DNA from: Alphaproteobacteria bacterium UBA2903
Lineage (GTDB): Bacteria; Pseudomonadota; Alphaproteobacteria; CAAGCB01; CAG-977
Reading direction: 5' to 3'
DNA length: 64,000 nucleotides
NCBI GenBank assembly: GCA_002349565.1
Contig: DEDN01000035.1
Span: 74,743 to 138,742, forward strand
Shown: piece by piece, positions 62,515 to 64,000 of the stretch
How positions within the stretch are numbered: the first letter of the stretch is position 1
Layout of the letters: every line of letters starts with the position of its first letter
Program-made: the position numbers and the translations under genes
The notes under the pieces: generated by a model
Told to the model about the DNA's origin: nothing
What the model saw: only the letters and a program-made list of their open reading frames with translations
Databases searched by the model: none

Positions 62515-64000
62515 ATGGCGAATTTTTCGTTTTTGACAGTGCGAAAGGAATACGTTTTATTCGCCCCCGCTTGTTTGGAAGCCGAAAAGGTTTTCAAAAC
62601 CTCCCCCGTTTTGTGCGCTATCGGTTGCCGCAAGGCTTTGGAATTGGCGGTCAAGTGGGTGTACACAGCCGACAAATCCCTTACCCCGCCTTATAAAGAC
62701 AACCTTTCCGCTTTGATTTACGAAGACTGTTTCCGTCAAGCCGTTGACGAAGCGACGTGGAAAAAGCTGAACTATGTCGTCAAGCTGGGAAACCTTGCCG
62801 TTCATACGAATAAAACCATTGATGTCGGCGAAGCGTATCAGGCTTTGACGACTTTGTTCGAGTTCGTTCAATGGCTGGATTACAGCTACGGGCGCGAATA
62901 CCGGCGCAGAACGTTTGACGCGGCGCAAATTCCCGCCTTGTCTGTCGTTGTTGATGTCGAAAAAGTCAAAAAACAGGAAGCCCTGCTGGTTCAAAAACAG
63001 GCGGAGATCGAACGCTGTCAGGCGGAAATCGCCGCCCAAGCCGAAGAACTTTCCGCCCTGAAAACCGAAAACCGGAAAAAGCGCGTGTTCGTTCCGACCG
63101 ATATTTCCGAATGGGAAACGCGCAAACGCTACATCGACCTTGATTTAAAGCTGATGGATTGGGATTTCGATCACTTTGTCGGGCAGGAAATCGAAGTCGA
63201 TAACATGGCGGGCGTCTCCGGTCAGAAGGGATATGTCGATTATGTCCTGTTCGGACAGGACGGCGCGCCTTTGGCGGTCGTTGAAGCCAAACGGACAAGC
63301 AAGGATCCGAATGTCGGAAAACAGCAGGCGAAACTGTACGCCGACGCGTTGGAAAAGCAATACGGCGTCCGCCCGATGATATTCACGACGAACGGATTTG
63401 AAACGTATTTCTGGGACGACTTAGCCGCGCCTCAACGTCCCGTTTTTTCCGTATTCAGTCAGGACGATCTGGCTCGTCGTATGGCGCGCAGAAATTCCGA
63501 CATCCGCTTGAAAGGCGTTAAAATCGATACGGCCATCACGAACAGGCCTTATCAGTTGCAGGCGATCGCCGCCGTCTGCGACCGTTTCGAAAAAGGATTC
63601 CGCCGCGCTTTGCTGGTAATGGCGACCGGAACGGGAAAAACGCGCACGGTCATCAGTCTGGTCGATGTGCTGATGCGCGGGAATTACGTTAAAAACGTCC
63701 TGTTTCTGGCGGATCGCCGCGCTTTGGTCGGACAGGCGAAGGAAAATTTTCAGGCTTTCCTGCCGGACGCTTCCCTGTGCGACCTGTTGTCCGCCAAAGA
63801 CAATAAAAACGCCCGCATCGTTTTTTCGACTTACCCGACCATATTGAACGCCATTGACGACGTGAAGAACGACAAAAACGAACGGTTGTTCACACCGGCG
63901 CATTTCGATTTGATCATCGTGGACGAAGCGCACCGCAGCATTTTTAAAAAATACAAGGTCATTTTCGATTATTTCGACGCGCCGATCGTCGGGTTGACCG
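62515..64000 (+). CDS. hsdR: Type I restriction endonuclease subunit HsdR, 5' part
   Basis: The frame is open from ATG 62515 (GGGGGAAA upstream) to the window end: 495 codons of a protein normally near 1000 aa. Order: a DUF4145-like helical domain (CRKALELAVKWVY), a coiled coil, and the nuclease domain with Asp242 in GYVDYVLF and Glu257-x-Lys259 in VVEAKR. The SF2 translocase then begins with Walker A ATGTGKT (370-376) and DEAH at 470-473. It cuts DNA far from the HsdS site after ATP-driven translocation. The rest lies beyond 64000. Confidence 0.93.
   Translation, partial: MANFSFLTVRKEYVLFAPACLEAEKVFKTSPVLCAIGCRKALELAVKWVYTADKSLTPPYKDNLSALIYEDCFRQAVDEATWKKLNYVVKLGNLAVHTNKTIDVGEAYQALTTLFEFVQWLDYSYGREYRRRTFDAAQIPALSVVVDVEKVKKQEALLVQKQAEIERCQAEIAAQAEELSALKTENRKKRVFVPTDISEWETRKRYIDLDLKLMDWDFDHFVGQEIEVDNMAGVSGQKGYVDYVLFGQDGAPLAVVEAKRTSKDPNVGKQQAKLYADALEKQYGVRPMIFTTNGFETYFWDDLAAPQRPVFSVFSQDDLARRMARRNSDIRLKGVKIDTAITNRPYQLQAIAAVCDRFEKGFRRALLVMATGTGKTRTVISLVDVLMRGNYVKNVLFLADRRALVGQAKENFQAFLPDASLCDLLSAKDNKNARIVFSTYPTILNAIDDVKNDKNERLFTPAHFDLIIVDEAHRSIFKKYKVIFDYFDAPIVGLT

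Overview
The window looks like a chromosomal segment of a Gram-negative alphaproteobacterium, probably an uncultured host- or gut-associated one. The evidence is a KDO cytidylyltransferase (kdsB), a mitochondrial/alphaproteobacterial SUV3-type RNA helicase, a TspO-like protein, an RpoH-like promoter in front of htpG and many small lipoproteins. The species assignment is inference. Backbone genes have moderate GC and abut or overlap in tight operons. Several stretches, notably 38.4-42.9, 46.5-48.6 and 58.0-61.4 kb, are visibly AT-rich and look acquired.

Backbone, 1-36.7 kb: the 3' end of a PilS-type pilin; a MATE transporter with a frameshift; an unidentified 750-aa protein with a zinc-ribbon partner; a Ca-type P-type ATPase; htpG; a SUV3-like helicase coupled to an S4-domain protein; tRNA-Ser(GGA); pyrG; lipoproteins and small exported proteins; a TrmJ-type methyltransferase; rmuC; queH; and a phosphatase/P-loop kinase/kdsB run. 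It ends in one six-gene operon: glgE, maltokinase, glgB, glgX, malQ and a metallophosphoesterase. This operon can build alpha-glucan from maltose-1-phosphate and break it down again. No treS is visible here.

Mobile region A, about 36.7-49.4 kb: a tyrosine integrase broken by one in-frame amber codon; an AT-rich four-gene minus-strand operon (methyltransferase, small UvrD-like helicase, an unknown protein with a homopolymer frameshift, DUF1848-type Cys-rich protein); an Mpi-like serine recombinase whose 3' end carries one arm of a 24-bp inverted repeat; relaxase, MobC-like and AlpA-like genes; a decayed AlbA_2 gene; small unknown genes; and an Mrr-type nuclease with a 237-bp tandem duplication. 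The region ends at the 3' end of a tRNA-Gln gene whose 3' half no longer pairs properly with its 5' half, which fits integration at that tRNA.

Between the mobile regions, 49.5-54.2 kb: tRNA-Arg(CCG), then a compact cassette of two ATP-grasp ligases, a GNAT acetyltransferase and lysine 2,3-aminomutase, then a small protein with a HEPN RX4H motif.

Mobile region B, about 54.2-64 kb (open at the right edge): an unknown protein and a second AlpA-like gene diverge from a noncoding stretch built as a long degenerate inverted repeat. One of its motifs also occurs upstream of the region A integrase. A type I restriction-modification locus follows in the order hsdM, PD-(D/E)XK-like protein, hsdS, DUF4365-like nuclease, inverted Panacea toxin-antitoxin pair, hsdR (cut by the window end).

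The best candidates for undescribed biology are the four-gene operon at 38.4-42.9 kb, the nuclease-loaded type I locus at 56.5-64 kb, and the KamA/double ATP-grasp/GNAT cassette at 49.7-53.3 kb.
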